DNA of 64,000 bases from Cellulomonas fimi. GTDB taxonomy: Bacteria; Actinomycetota; Actinomycetes; Actinomycetales; Cellulomonadaceae. Below, in pieces: positions 34,978 to 50,338 of the stretch. The notes under the pieces are model-generated. The model saw nothing but the letters and a program-made list of their open reading frames with translations. It had not been told where the DNA came from and searched no databases. The stretch is from positions 1,116,001 to 1,180,000 of the forward strand of contig NZ_CP110680.1 in assembly GCF_028583725.1 (NCBI RefSeq), read 5' to 3'. Both the position numbers and the translations under genes were made by a program. Position 1 is the first letter of the stretch. Each line of letters starts with the position of its first letter.

Positions 34978-36876
34978 TCAGCGGGCGCGGCCGCGGACGA
35001 TCGCGGTGACGTAGCCGGCCCAGAACGCCTCACGCTGCCGGCGGGCGGCCGCGGCGCGGACGCGGGCGAGCGCGATCGCGGCGTTCTGCGGTCCGTGGAG
35101 CCGCGCGTAGGCCTGCGCGAGCGCCTCGGTGAACGGCTCGGTGAAGGGCTCCGTGAACGGTTCCGTGAACGGGTTGGCCCCGAGCGCCTCGGTGAACGGC
35201 TCGGTGAACGGCTCCGTGAAGGGCTCCGTGAACGGTTCCGTGAACGGCTCGGTGAACGGTTCGGTGAAGGGCTCGGTGAACGGGTTGGCCCCGAGCGCCT
35301 CGGTGAAGGGCTCCGTGAACGGGTTGGCTCCGAGCGCCTCGGTGAAGGGTTCCGTGAACGGCTCGGTGAACGGCTCGGTGAACGGTTCGGTGAAGGGCTC
35401 GGTGAACGGGTTGGCCCCGAGCGCCTCGGTGAAGGGCTCGGTGAAGGGCTCCGTGAACGGTTCGGTGAAGGGCTCGGTGAACGGGTTCGCCGTGAGCGCC
35501 TCGGTGAACGGCTCCGTGAAGGGCTCGGTGAAGGGCTCCGTGAACGGCTCGGTGAACGGCTGGGCCGCCGCACCGAGGCGGTGCTCCCGCACCCCGGCCG
35601 CTGATCCGGCCCCCTGCTCGCCGCGCGCCGGACCCGCCGGGGTGCCGGTCGCCGCGGCAGGCTCCGCGCCCGGCCGGCCCGTGGGTGAGCCCGGCGTGCC
35701 CGCGGCGGGGCCGCCCGGGTTCTGCGGGCCGACGGCGCGGCGCCGGCGCGGACGCCGGTAGGCGGCGGACACCGGCGGGAAGAGCCCGCCGGACGACTGC
35801 TGCTGCGCGGCCCGCAGCTGTGCGGCGCGCCGCGCGAGCGCGGCCTGCCGGGCGCGAGCGGCACGGACCGAGGCAGGCGTCGCGACGTCCACGCCGAGCG
35901 TCGACAGGACCGCGTCGACGGGGTTGGCGACGGAGTAGGACCCGTCGTGCTCGCCGGCCCACAGGAGCCCGACGACCTTGCCGTCCTCGTCGACGACGGC
36001 GGACCCGGAGTCGCCGCCCGCGGAGAACGACGTCTGCCCCTCGGCAGGCTCGATGCGGATCTGGTCGCGCAGCGTGCGCCATCCGATGCCCGGGCCGAAG
36101 TCGACGGACGTGGTGAAGTCGGTCGAGACGACGCGTCCGGTGCGCAGGCCCGTCGTGCGGCCGTGCTTGCGGACCTCGGACCCCTCGACGGCGGCCGCGG
36201 AGCCGGTCACGGGCCCGATGCCGACGATGCCGGGCAGCCAGGCCGCCCCGGGGGCGATCGCGACGACGGCCGCGTCGATCCGGTCGGTGAGGGTGCCGCG
36301 CACGAGCGCGCCGAACTGGTCGTGGCGCGAGGCGCCGTCGGCGAGCGACGGCTGCACCCAGCGGCTGCCGACGTCCTCGAGCCCGTCGCCGGCGGCGACG
36401 TGCCAGTTGGTCAGGGCCAGCGCGCGGCCGGTGTGCCGCTCGACGACGACGACGCCGAGCGTGCCGTTGACGGACCGCAGCTCGGCGGACGTCGCGCTCT
36501 GGATGGTCACGGGGTCGACCGGACCGATGCTGATGCCACCGGCGAGCGGGCGGACGCGGCCGCGCATGAGCGTGGTGACGTCCTCGACGGCGGGTGCCTC
36601 GTGGTGGAGGACGACGCGGTGCTCGACGACGTCGGTGGGGATGCCGTCGATGGTGGCGGGGATGCGCTGCGCGTCGTCGAGGTCGGCCGCGTCGAGCTTG
36701 CGGGTGACGTGGACGACGATGGCCTGCCGCCCGGTGGGCTGTCCGTCGGACCACTTCTCGCCGATGTCGACGCCGACCACGCCCGGGCGGGCGATGAGCG
36801 AGTCCTCGTGGCTGCGCTTCGTCGGGCGGATCTGCTCCCGGCTGAGGGGCTCGGGCGCGCTGTCCTGCTCGGTCAT
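34978..36876 (-). CDS. Trypsin-like serine protease with PFTE-repeat C-terminal tail
   Basis: 632 residues in three parts. An N-terminal module (about 15-75, GVVGVDIGEKWSDGQPTG and IPATIDGIPTDVVEHR) precedes a chymotrypsin-fold protease (about 80-340). The triad is visible: His in LTNWHVAAGDG, Asp in DRIDAAVVAI, Ser in AGGDSGSAVV. After an Ala/Arg-rich helix and a Pro/Gly/Ala linker comes a tail with 30 copies of Pro-Phe-Thr-Glu broken by five ALGAN or ALTAN spacers. It ends with a basic helical segment (ALAQAYARLHG, ARVRAAAARRQREAFWAGYV). No signal peptide or membrane helix is seen, so it is probably cytoplasmic. ATG 36876 follows GAGGAG by nine bases. It is divergent from the sigma-CHAT operon. 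Confidence 0.8.
   Translation of the reverse strand: MTEQDSAPEPLSREQIRPTKRSHEDSLIARPGVVGVDIGEKWSDGQPTGRQAIVVHVTRKLDAADLDDAQRIPATIDGIPTDVVEHRVVLHHEAPAVEDVTTLMRGRVRPLAGGISIGPVDPVTIQSATSAELRSVNGTLGVVVVERHTGRALALTNWHVAAGDGLEDVGSRWVQPSLADGASRHDQFGALVRGTLTDRIDAAVVAIAPGAAWLPGIVGIGPVTGSAAAVEGSEVRKHGRTTGLRTGRVVSTDFTTSVDFGPGIGWRTLRDQIRIEPAEGQTSFSAGGDSGSAVVDEDGKVVGLLWAGEHDGSYSVANPVDAVLSTLGVDVATPASVRAARARQAALARRAAQLRAAQQQSSGGLFPPVSAAYRRPRRRRAVGPQNPGGPAAGTPGSPTGRPGAEPAAATGTPAGPARGEQGAGSAAGVREHRLGAAAQPFTEPFTEPFTEPFTEPFTEALTANPFTEPFTEPFTEPFTEPFTEALGANPFTEPFTEPFTEPFTEPFTEPFTEALGANPFTEPFTEALGANPFTEPFTEPFTEPFTEPFTEPFTEPFTEPFTEALGANPFTEPFTEPFTEPFTEALAQAYARLHGPQNAAIALARVRAAAARRQREAFWAGYVTAIVRGRAR
35126..35560 (-). 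repeat. Coding minisatellite, 30 units of 12 bp with five 15-bp spacers
   Basis: 435 bases made of 12-bp units (plus-strand form TCSGTGAASGGY) grouped, in plus-strand order, as 4, 8, 2, 6, 5 and 5 units separated by 15-bp spacers. The sum 30 x 12 + 5 x 15 equals the measured length exactly. Units differ only at synonymous third positions, so the peptide PFTE is conserved while the DNA has partly diverged. Length change by recombination would stay in frame. Confidence 0.97.
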
Positions 36877-36997
36877 GTCGTGCGTCTCCTCGGTTCTCGA
36901 AGTCCACGGTCCCGGCCCGGTCCGTGCCGTCACCGCGGGGGGCGGGCCGGACGGAGGGAGGTCGGGCGGGTGCTGGCGAGGAGCGCCCGCGGCCTGC

Positions 36998-37042
36998 CCA
37001 GATACACGTCCGGCGAAGAAATCTTGGAGCAGGTGTATCTGG
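36998..37042. promoter_or_regulatory. Nested 45-bp dyad between divergent operons
   Basis: Outer inverted repeat CCAGATACAC (36998-37007) and GTGTATCTGG (37033-37042), perfect over 10 bp. Inside it, AAGAAATCTT (37016-37025) is an imperfect palindrome with almost the same centre (37020). It is AT-rich against the surroundings. It could be an operator or two outward-facing promoter elements shared by the divergent protease and sigma operons. The rest of the 360-base gap 36877-37236 holds only the promoter listed next. Confidence 0.7.
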
Positions 37043-37159
37043 CGGCGGCAGCCCCGCTCCTGACGGTCGACCCCGGCACGGGGGAGCGGGCGCTCGCAGG
37101 CGCGCGGGACCGGAGCGCACCGGGCCCGCGGCGGAGCCGGTCACCCGTCCGTGTCGTCC

Positions 37160-37189
37160 TTGTCGGGGTTGTCCGGGCCGCCCTACTGT
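37160..37189 (+). promoter_or_regulatory. Candidate promoter of the sigma-CHAT operon
   Basis: TTGTCG (37160-37165), an 18-base spacer and TACTGT (37184-37189) place a transcript start near 37196, about 40 bases before the sigma factor ATG. A housekeeping-type promoter. Confidence 0.45.
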
Positions 37190-37236
37190 GTCAGGGGCGC
37201 GGCCGCCCGACGAGGCCAGCCTGTGAGGGGTCCATG

Positions 37237-37863
37237 ATGAGTGACGACCTGGTGGAGCCGGTGGACGCCGCGCTCCGCGAGGGGGAAGGGCTGGCCGACC
37301 AGGCCGCCCGGGCCGTGGTCGCGTACCGCGACGGTGACAGGGCGCCGCTCGCGGCGCTCGTGCACGTGATGACGCCCCTGCTGTGGCACACGGTCCGCGC
37401 CCAGGGCGTGGCTTCGGAGCAGGCGCAGGACATCGTGCAGAACGTCTGGCTGACCCTCGTGCGTGACATCGAGTCGATCCGCGACCCGCGGGCGACGCTG
37501 CAGTGGATGCTCGTCACCGCGAAGCGGGCGGCGTGGCGTGCGGTGCGGCGCACCCGGGAGGACCTCGTGCGGCACGAGCAGGACGAGCACGTCACCGACT
37601 GGCTGTCGGCTCCGGCGGAGGACCGGCCGGACACCGTGGCGGTGCGGTCGGAGCGCGACCGGGTGCTGTGGGAGCACGTCGGCACGCTGCCGGACCGCTG
37701 CCGCCGGCTCCTGGGGCTGGTCGCGCTGGTCGACCGGCCGGACTACACGGTCGTCTCCCGGGCGCTCGGGATGCCGGTCGGGAGCATCGGCCCCACGCGT
37801 GGCCGCTGTCTCGCGAAGCTCCGCCTCGCCCTCTCCAACGACCCCGCCTGGAGCATGTCATGA
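37237..37863 (+). CDS. ECF-type RNA polymerase sigma factor (sigma-70 family)
   Basis: 208 residues. Region 2 (about 28-95): LVHVMTPLLWHTVRAQGVASEQAQDIVQNVWLTLVRDI, including the DIVQNVWL helix that contacts the polymerase clamp and -10 element. Region 4 (about 140-200): RCRRLLGLVALVDRPDYTVVSRALGMPVGSIGPTRGRCLAKLR, a helix-turn-helix for the -35 element. No region 1.1 or 3 is present, so it belongs to the ECF class. ATG 37237 is six bases after GAGGGG; ATG 37234 is too close. Its stop overlaps the next ATG (ATGA). No typical anti-sigma gene is adjacent. Its target promoter may be the dyad upstream (inference). Confidence 0.9.
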   Translation: MSDDLVEPVDAALREGEGLADQAARAVVAYRDGDRAPLAALVHVMTPLLWHTVRAQGVASEQAQDIVQNVWLTLVRDIESIRDPRATLQWMLVTAKRAAWRAVRRTREDLVRHEQDEHVTDWLSAPAEDRPDTVAVRSERDRVLWEHVGTLPDRCRRLLGLVALVDRPDYTVVSRALGMPVGSIGPTRGRCLAKLRLALSNDPAWSMS

Positions 37864-38363
37864 GCACCGACGAGAGCACCCTCGCCCTGGTCGCCGCGGG
37901 TTCGCTGGACGTGGCCGACGTCGAGATCCTGCAGCAGCTCGCGTCGCTGGTCGGCGCCTCGGACCCGGTCCCTGCGGGGCTGGTGGACCGCATCGGCATG
38001 GCGCTGACGATCGAGGCGCTGCACGCGGAGCTCGCGGAGCTCCACCTCGTCGGCGAGCCCGCGCTCGCGGTCCGCGCGGACGAGGCGAGCATCGAGGCCG
38101 GCACCATCACGTTCACGACGGACGTGCTCACGGTGATGATCTCCGTGCACCCGGAGGCGGACCGCGTGCGGGTGGACGGCTGGGCGGCGCCGGCGAGCGA
38201 GCTGTCGGTCGAGCTGCACCAGTCGGGCGACGTGACGACGGTGACGTCGGACACGGACGGCCGCTTCTCGTTCTCGGACGTCGAACGGGGCCCCGCGCGC
38301 CTCGTCCTGCGACGCCCGGAGGAGCCGCAGGTACCCATCGTGACCCCGCAGATCGAGCTCTAG
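37860..38363 (+). CDS. Small sigma/CHAT-associated protein with carboxypeptidase-regulatory-like C-terminus
   Basis: 167 residues, translationally coupled to the sigma factor and seven bases ahead of the CHAT gene. Residues 1-65 are helical and acidic (GSLDVADVEILQQLASLVG, DPVPAGLVDRIGMALTIEALHAELAEL). The rest is beta-rich and ends in a segment (RVDGWAAPASELSVELHQ, DTDGRFSFSDVERGPARLVLR) resembling carboxypeptidase-regulatory/CNA-B-like sandwiches. It has no membrane helix. From its position it may be an adaptor or anti-sigma-like regulator linking the two neighbours, but nothing in it proves this. Similar three-gene sets are common in actinobacteria, from memory. Confidence 0.65.
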   Translation: MSTDESTLALVAAGSLDVADVEILQQLASLVGASDPVPAGLVDRIGMALTIEALHAELAELHLVGEPALAVRADEASIEAGTITFTTDVLTVMISVHPEADRVRVDGWAAPASELSVELHQSGDVTTVTSDTDGRFSFSDVERGPARLVLRRPEEPQVPIVTPQIEL

Positions 38364-38370
38364 GGCACAG

Positions 38371-40980
38371 ATGTCGGACCCGGGCGGCCCGGCGGCCGCC
38401 GGGCCGCTCACCGTCGGCGTCCTCGCCGAGGCGCTGGTGCGCGCCGAGACCGAGAACGCCGAGGGTCGTCCGACCCGCGCCCGGCGCCGCCTCCGACCGC
38501 TCCTGCGGGACCTGGAGGCGCTGCCGGGTGCGCCGGACGTCGTGCGGCTGCGCGCCCGGGCGCTCGTCGAGCTCGCGAAGGCGGACTTCGAGACGCGGGG
38601 TGCCCCGGGTCCGGCGCTGGACGAGCTGGACGCGATGCTGGTCGAGCACGAGAAGGACCCGTCGCGCGGCTGGGCGGGCCTGGTGCCCGCGGTCGCGGGG
38701 CTGCGCGGGCTGCTCGCGCTGCGGGCGGGGCGTCAGCACGAGGCGCTGCACTGGCTGGACGAGGCCGTCGCGTCCATCGACGACGCCGACCCGATCGACG
38801 CGTGCCGCGTGCTGCTGAACCGCGGTGTCCTGCACTCGGACATGCACCATGTCGCGCTGTCGCGGGCGGACTACGCGGAGTGCGCGCGCCGGTCGCGCCG
38901 GGCGGGCTTCGAGCTGCTGACGTTCAAGGCCGAGCACAACCTCGGCTACCTGGACTTCGTCGCCGGGAACCTGCCGGACGCGCTCGCGCGCATGGAGGCC
39001 GCGGCCCGGATCCTGCCGGGCCCGCCGCGTCCGACGGCCCTGCTCGACCGGGCCCGCGTCCTGCTGGAGGCGGGCCTGGTCGGCGTCGCGGACCAGACGC
39101 TCGCCGAGGCGGCCGAGGCGTTCGAGCAGCACCGGCGCGTGCGGGACGTCGCGGAGTGCGAGCTGGGGCGGGCGGAGTGCGCGCTGCTGCGCGGCGACGT
39201 CGCGGCGGCCCGCCGGTTCGCCGCGTCGGCCGAGCGCCGGTTCCGGCGGCGCCGCGAGGACGCGTGGGTCGTGCGGGCCGCGCTGCTGGGGCTGCAGGTG
39301 GACGCGGTCGCGTACGCGCAGGCGCCCGCCGACGCGGGGACGCGGGCGCTGTGGGCGGGGCTGTCGCGCCGCGCGGGCCGCCTGGAGGCGATGTGCCGGG
39401 CGACGGGCCGCACGGCGTGGGAGGTCGGCGCGGCCTACGTCCGGATCGAGGCGGACCTGGCGCGCGGGGCGCTCGACGACCCGGACGCGCTGCTCGAGCA
39501 GCTCGGCACGGTGCGGGGGAGCGACCCGGTCGCGGTCCGGCTGCACGGCCGCTGGATCCGCGCGAAGCTCGCGCAGGCGGCGGGCGACCGGGCGCGCGCG
39601 GCGAGGTTCGTGCACGCGGGCCAGCGCGACCTGGCGCTGCACCGGTCGCGGTTCGGGTCGCTCGACCTGCGCACGGCGGGCGCGGTGCACGGGCGGGCGC
39701 TCGCGTCGCTCGACGTCGAGCTCGCGCTCTCGACGGGTCGCGCGTCGGCGCTGCTCGACGCCGCCGAGCGGATCCGCGCGGTGATCGGCGGGACGCCGCG
39801 GGTCAACCCGCCGAGCGACCCGGACTCGGCGGCGCTGCTCTCGCAGCTGCGCCGGCTCATCGACGACAGCCGCGGCGTCATCGGCCGGGCCAGCGCCGAC
39901 CCGCAGCGGTCGCGCGCGTTCCGGGAGGCGCAGCGGCTCAAGCACGAGATCCTGGCCCGGTCGTGGCACGAACGGGGGCAGGCGGGCGACGAGCGCCCCG
40001 GCCGGGCGTCGGAGGCGCGCCGGCTCCTCGCGGACCGCCCGCACTCGGCGCTCGTGGACATCGGCGTGCACCGGGGTGAGCTGCTCGCGGTCGCCGTGAC
40101 GGCGCACCGGACGGAGCTGCACCGGCTGGGGCCGGCCGCGAGCCTGTCGGAGCTGGTGCAGCGCGTGCACGCCGATCTCGAGGTCACCGCGAACCCGCTG
40201 GTCCCGACCGAGCTGCGGGCGGTCGCGCAGCGCGCGCTGCGGCGCGGCATGCAGGCGATCGAGGCACGCCTCGCCCCGCTGCTGGGCGCCCCGGACGAGC
40301 TCGTCGTGGTCGCGACGGGTTGGCTGGCCGCGCTGCCATGGTCGATGCTCGCCGCTCGGGCGGGCCGGCCGACGGTCGTCGCGCCGTCGGTGCACCACTG
40401 GGTCCGCTACGCCGGGACGGTCGGCGCGCTCTCGGGCCGGGTCGCGGCCGCGGCCGGTCCGGGGCTGCGGCACGCCGACGACGAGGTGCGCGAGGTCGCG
40501 GCGCTGTGGCCGGACGGGGAGGCCGTGGTCGGTGCCGACGCGACGGTCGCGCGCATGATCGCGCTGCTGGGCTCACCGGGGGTCGTGCACCTGGCCGCAC
40601 ACGGTCGGCACGAGCCCGACAACCCGTTGTTCTCGTCGGTGCGGCTGGCCGACGGCCCGCTGTTCGCGCACGAGCTCGACGCCGGGTCGCAGACCCCGGA
40701 CGTGGTGATCCTGTCGAGCTGCGAGGTCGGGCGGGCGTCGGTGCGGGCGGGCGGCGAGGCGCTGGGCATGGCGAGCGTCCTGCTGCGGCGGGGCGTCGGC
40801 TGCGTCGTCGCGGCGATCGCGCCGCTGCCGGACGAGACGGCGAGGCGCGTGATGACCCGCACGCACGTGCTGCTGCGCGAGGGGCACCCGGTGGCGCGCG
40901 CGGTGGCGACCGCGATGGCGGAGGACGCCGAGCGCACGGGGACCGTCGCACCGCTCATGTGCTTCGGCGCCCCGGTGTGA
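38371..40980 (+). CDS. TPR-CHAT protein (caspase-like cysteine protease)
   Basis: 869 residues. The N-terminal two thirds (about 15-520) is a helical array of TPR-like repeats (ALHWLDEAVASIDDADPIDACRVLLNRGVL, LLTFKAEHNLGYLDFVAGNLPDALARMEAA). The C-terminal CHAT domain (about 590-869) has both catalytic residues: His744 in HLAAHGRHEPDNPLF and Cys784 in VILSSCEVGRA. ASVLLRRGVGCVVAAIAPLPDE follows, as in the family. So a caspase/separase-clan protease is expected, probably activated through the TPR scaffold. It is third gene of an operon with the sigma factor and the small protein. Substrate and trigger are unknown. It may cleave the divergent protease or a sigma regulator (speculative). Confidence 0.88.
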   Translation: MSDPGGPAAAGPLTVGVLAEALVRAETENAEGRPTRARRRLRPLLRDLEALPGAPDVVRLRARALVELAKADFETRGAPGPALDELDAMLVEHEKDPSRGWAGLVPAVAGLRGLLALRAGRQHEALHWLDEAVASIDDADPIDACRVLLNRGVLHSDMHHVALSRADYAECARRSRRAGFELLTFKAEHNLGYLDFVAGNLPDALARMEAAARILPGPPRPTALLDRARVLLEAGLVGVADQTLAEAAEAFEQHRRVRDVAECELGRAECALLRGDVAAARRFAASAERRFRRRREDAWVVRAALLGLQVDAVAYAQAPADAGTRALWAGLSRRAGRLEAMCRATGRTAWEVGAAYVRIEADLARGALDDPDALLEQLGTVRGSDPVAVRLHGRWIRAKLAQAAGDRARAARFVHAGQRDLALHRSRFGSLDLRTAGAVHGRALASLDVELALSTGRASALLDAAERIRAVIGGTPRVNPPSDPDSAALLSQLRRLIDDSRGVIGRASADPQRSRAFREAQRLKHEILARSWHERGQAGDERPGRASEARRLLADRPHSALVDIGVHRGELLAVAVTAHRTELHRLGPAASLSELVQRVHADLEVTANPLVPTELRAVAQRALRRGMQAIEARLAPLLGAPDELVVVATGWLAALPWSMLAARAGRPTVVAPSVHHWVRYAGTVGALSGRVAAAAGPGLRHADDEVREVAALWPDGEAVVGADATVARMIALLGSPGVVHLAAHGRHEPDNPLFSSVRLADGPLFAHELDAGSQTPDVVILSSCEVGRASVRAGGEALGMASVLLRRGVGCVVAAIAPLPDETARRVMTRTHVLLREGHPVARAVATAMAEDAERTGTVAPLMCFGAPV

Positions 40981-41039
40981 CGCACGGGGTGTGACGGACG
41001 CGATTTGGGTGGCGCGCCCGGCGTGCCGTACTCTTGACG

Positions 41040-41196
41040 CGCCCAAGACCGCCGGTCGTCGGCGTCGCGCTCTGCGACCTCGACCGAAGTCCCGCAGCAG
41101 CGGAGGCCAGCGCAGGTGAGAGTTCCCCGACGGACCGGCCCCGCCGCGTCCTGACGCCGAGCCCCGCGCCTGCGCGGGGCTCTTTCGTTGTTCGGG
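41040..41196 (+). promoter_or_regulatory. Ribosomal protein L10 leader with attenuator hairpin
   Basis: The 5' leader of rplJL has the features of the L10-binding leader: a structured purine-rich segment with CAGCGCAGGTGAG (41108-41120), then a perfect 10-bp hairpin (41160-41169 with 41172-41181) followed by CTTTCGTTG. L10 (with L12) binding probably represses the operon. TACTCT at 41029-41034 is the likely -10 of its promoter. Confidence 0.75.
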
Positions 41197-41232
41197 GCGC
41201 AGACCGGTGGCACCACCATCGGAAGGATTGCC

Positions 41233-41763
41233 ATGGCGAGGCCGGACAAGGCAGCCGCTGTCGCAGAGCTCACGGACCGGTTCCGTGAGTCGAACGCGGC
41301 CGTGCTGACCGAGTACCGCGGGCTCACCGTCGCGCAGCTCAAGCGGCTGCGCAAGGCGCTCGGCGGTAACGCAACCTACGCCGTGGTGAAGAACACGCTG
41401 ACCGCGATCGCGGCCAAGGAAGCCGGTCTGACTGGCCTCGACGACGCGCTCAAGGGCCCGTCGGCGATCGCCTTCGTCACCGGCGACCCGGTCGAGGCCG
41501 CGAAGGGTCTGCGTGACTTCGCCAAGGCGAACCCCGCGCTGGTCATCAAGGGCGGTGTCCTCGACGGACGCGCCCTGACCGCCGCGGAGGTCACCAAGCT
41601 CGCGGACCTCGAGTCCCGCGAGGTGCTCCTGGCCAAGGCGGCCGGTGCGATGAAGGCCAAGCTCTACCAGGCTGCCTACGTCTTCACCGCGAACACCGCC
41701 CAGGCCGCTCGTGTCATCGATGCCCTGCGCCAGAAGCAGGAGTCGGAAGGCGCTGCCGCCTGA
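41233..41763 (+). CDS. rplJ: 50S ribosomal protein L10
   Basis: 176 residues, base of the L7/L12 stalk and autoregulator of the operon. Recognised by [38 protein letters not shown] and the C-terminal L12-binding helix ending [14 protein letters not shown] 41233 follows GGAAGG. It is separated from rplA by the 7-kb accessory block. Confidence 0.97.
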   Translation: MARPDKAAAVAELTDRFRESNAAVLTEYRGLTVAQLKRLRKALGGNATYAVVKNTLTAIAAKEAGLTGLDDALKGPSAIAFVTGDPVEAAKGLRDFAKANPALVIKGGVLDGRALTAAEVTKLADLESREVLLAKAAGAMKAKLYQAAYVFTANTAQAARVIDALRQKQESEGAAA

Positions 41764-41862
41764 CCGTCCGGGTCCTCCGGGCGGCCACGCGTCGCGCACA
41801 CCCCCACATCTGCTTCGGCAGCCGCACCGGCTGACCGGGCACCAGACGAAAGGAACGCCATC

Positions 41863-42255
41863 ATGGCGAAGCTCAGCACCGAGGAGCTCATCGAGCAGTT
41901 CAAGGGCCTCACCCTCATCGAGCTCTCCGAGTTCGTGAAGGCCTTCGAGGAGGTCTTCGAGGTCACCGCCGCCGCTCCCGTCGCCGTCGCCGCGGCCCCC
42001 GCCGCCGGTGGCGCGGGCGCCGAGGCCGAGGCCGAGGAGGAGAAGGACTCGTTCGACGTCGTCCTCGAGGCGGCCGGCGACAAGAAGATCCAGGTCATCA
42101 AGGAGGTGCGCGCCCTCACGTCGCTCGGCCTCAAGGAGGCCAAGGACCTGGTGGACGAGGCCCCCAAGGCCGTCCTGGAGGGTGTCAACAAGGAGGCCGC
42201 CGAGAAGGCCAAGGCGCAGCTCGAGGGCGCCGGCGCCACGGTCACCCTCAAGTGA
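41863..42255 (+). CDS. rplL: 50S ribosomal protein L7/L12
   Basis: 130 residues: N-terminal dimerisation domain ([26 protein letters not shown]), Ala/Gly hinge (about 45-65) and C-terminal factor-binding domain ([27 protein letters not shown]). It recruits translation GTPases. AAAGGAA precedes the ATG. A hairpin terminator follows. Confidence 0.98.
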   Translation: MAKLSTEELIEQFKGLTLIELSEFVKAFEEVFEVTAAAPVAVAAAPAAGGAGAEAEAEEEKDSFDVVLEAAGDKKIQVIKEVRALTSLGLKEAKDLVDEAPKAVLEGVNKEAAEKAKAQLEGAGATVTLK

Positions 42256-42302
42256 TCTGACTCCGGCCCGGTCCCGCGGACCGCGTGCCGGAGGCGCTCC
42301 GC

Positions 42303-42338
42303 ACGGAGGCCGCATCCCGCGAGGGGTGCGGCCTCCGT
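42303..42338 (+). terminator. Hairpin terminator after rplL
   Basis: 12-bp perfect core (42303-42314 with 42327-42338), extended inward by a TCCC/GGGG match. It separates rplJL from the rpoB promoter. Confidence 0.8.
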
Positions 42339-42536
42339 CGTGTGCGAGGGGCGGTGCGTGGCGCGGTGCGGGGCATGGTCCGGAAGGCGCTGCGACCTGC
42401 TCCGCTTTCGCGGTCAGGGTGACGTGTGCCACCATGTGCCGCGACGACAGCGTGGTCGTCGACGCGGGCGAGTCGCCCGCGTGAGCGAGAAGCCGGGACG
42501 GCGTCGACGACGACGCGGGACCCGGCCGACGCCGGG

Positions 42537-42565
42537 TGGACTTTCCCATGCCGGTTGAGTATGCT
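42537..42565 (+). promoter_or_regulatory. Candidate rpoBC promoter
   Basis: TGGACT (42537-42542), a 17-base spacer and TATGCT (42560-42565), four of six matches each. The transcript would have a leader of about 140 bases before the TTG at 42715. The rest of the gap 42339-42536 shows no gene. Confidence 0.55.
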
Positions 42566-42714
42566 AGCGCTTTGCGCTGGCCTGTGCCCGCGATCCCGTA
42601 TAACCCGAGCCCTGGACGTCGTACGTGCGCGACGTGCCGTGGCTCGCACGGCCGGGGGATCGCGCCCCGCCTGACCTGCGCAGCGTGCACACGATCCGCA
42701 GGGAAGGACCCCTC

Positions 42715-46221
<3,507 letters not shown>

Positions 46222-46334
46222 CGCCGAGCCTGTCGCGGGCGGCCCTGCCGCCCGCGACAGCGCCCGCACCCCCTTGCACCATTCCGTCCGCCGGGCCTCC
46301 TGAAGGACCCGGCAAGCGAAGGAAGTAGGACCCC

Positions 46335-50201
<3,867 letters not shown>

Positions 50202-50220
50202 GGTCAGCACCTCTCCGACC

Positions 50221-50254
50221 CGAGGGGGTCCGCCGTCCGCGGCGGGCCCCCTCG
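50221..50254 (+). terminator. Hairpin terminator after rpoC
   Basis: 15-bp stem (50221-50235 with 50240-50254) with one mismatch and a 4-base loop, 20 bases after the rpoC stop. Confidence 0.82.
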
Positions 50255-50338
50255 GGCGTCCGGGCCGCCGGGTGCGGGGGAGAGCGCGACGCGCGCGGCG
50301 CCGCTTCCACGGGTAGCGTGACGGTGAGCGCCGTCTCT

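Noticed and set aside
35126..35560. CRISPR array
   Set aside because: Units are 12 bp and contiguous, spacers are nearly identical 15-mers, everything is in one coding frame, and no cas genes are present.
35129..35761. Plus-strand frame of Ser-Val-Asn/Lys-Gly repeats opposite the PFTE array
   Set aside because: A perfect repeat on one strand is a repeat on the other. The minus frame belongs to a complete protease, and unit variation is synonymous there (Pro, Phe, Thr and Glu all kept), while the plus frame changes Asn to Lys.
42426..42674. Small plus-strand frame between rplL and rpoB
   Set aside because: It spans the probable rpoB promoter, has no ribosome site and looks like random translation of the leader.
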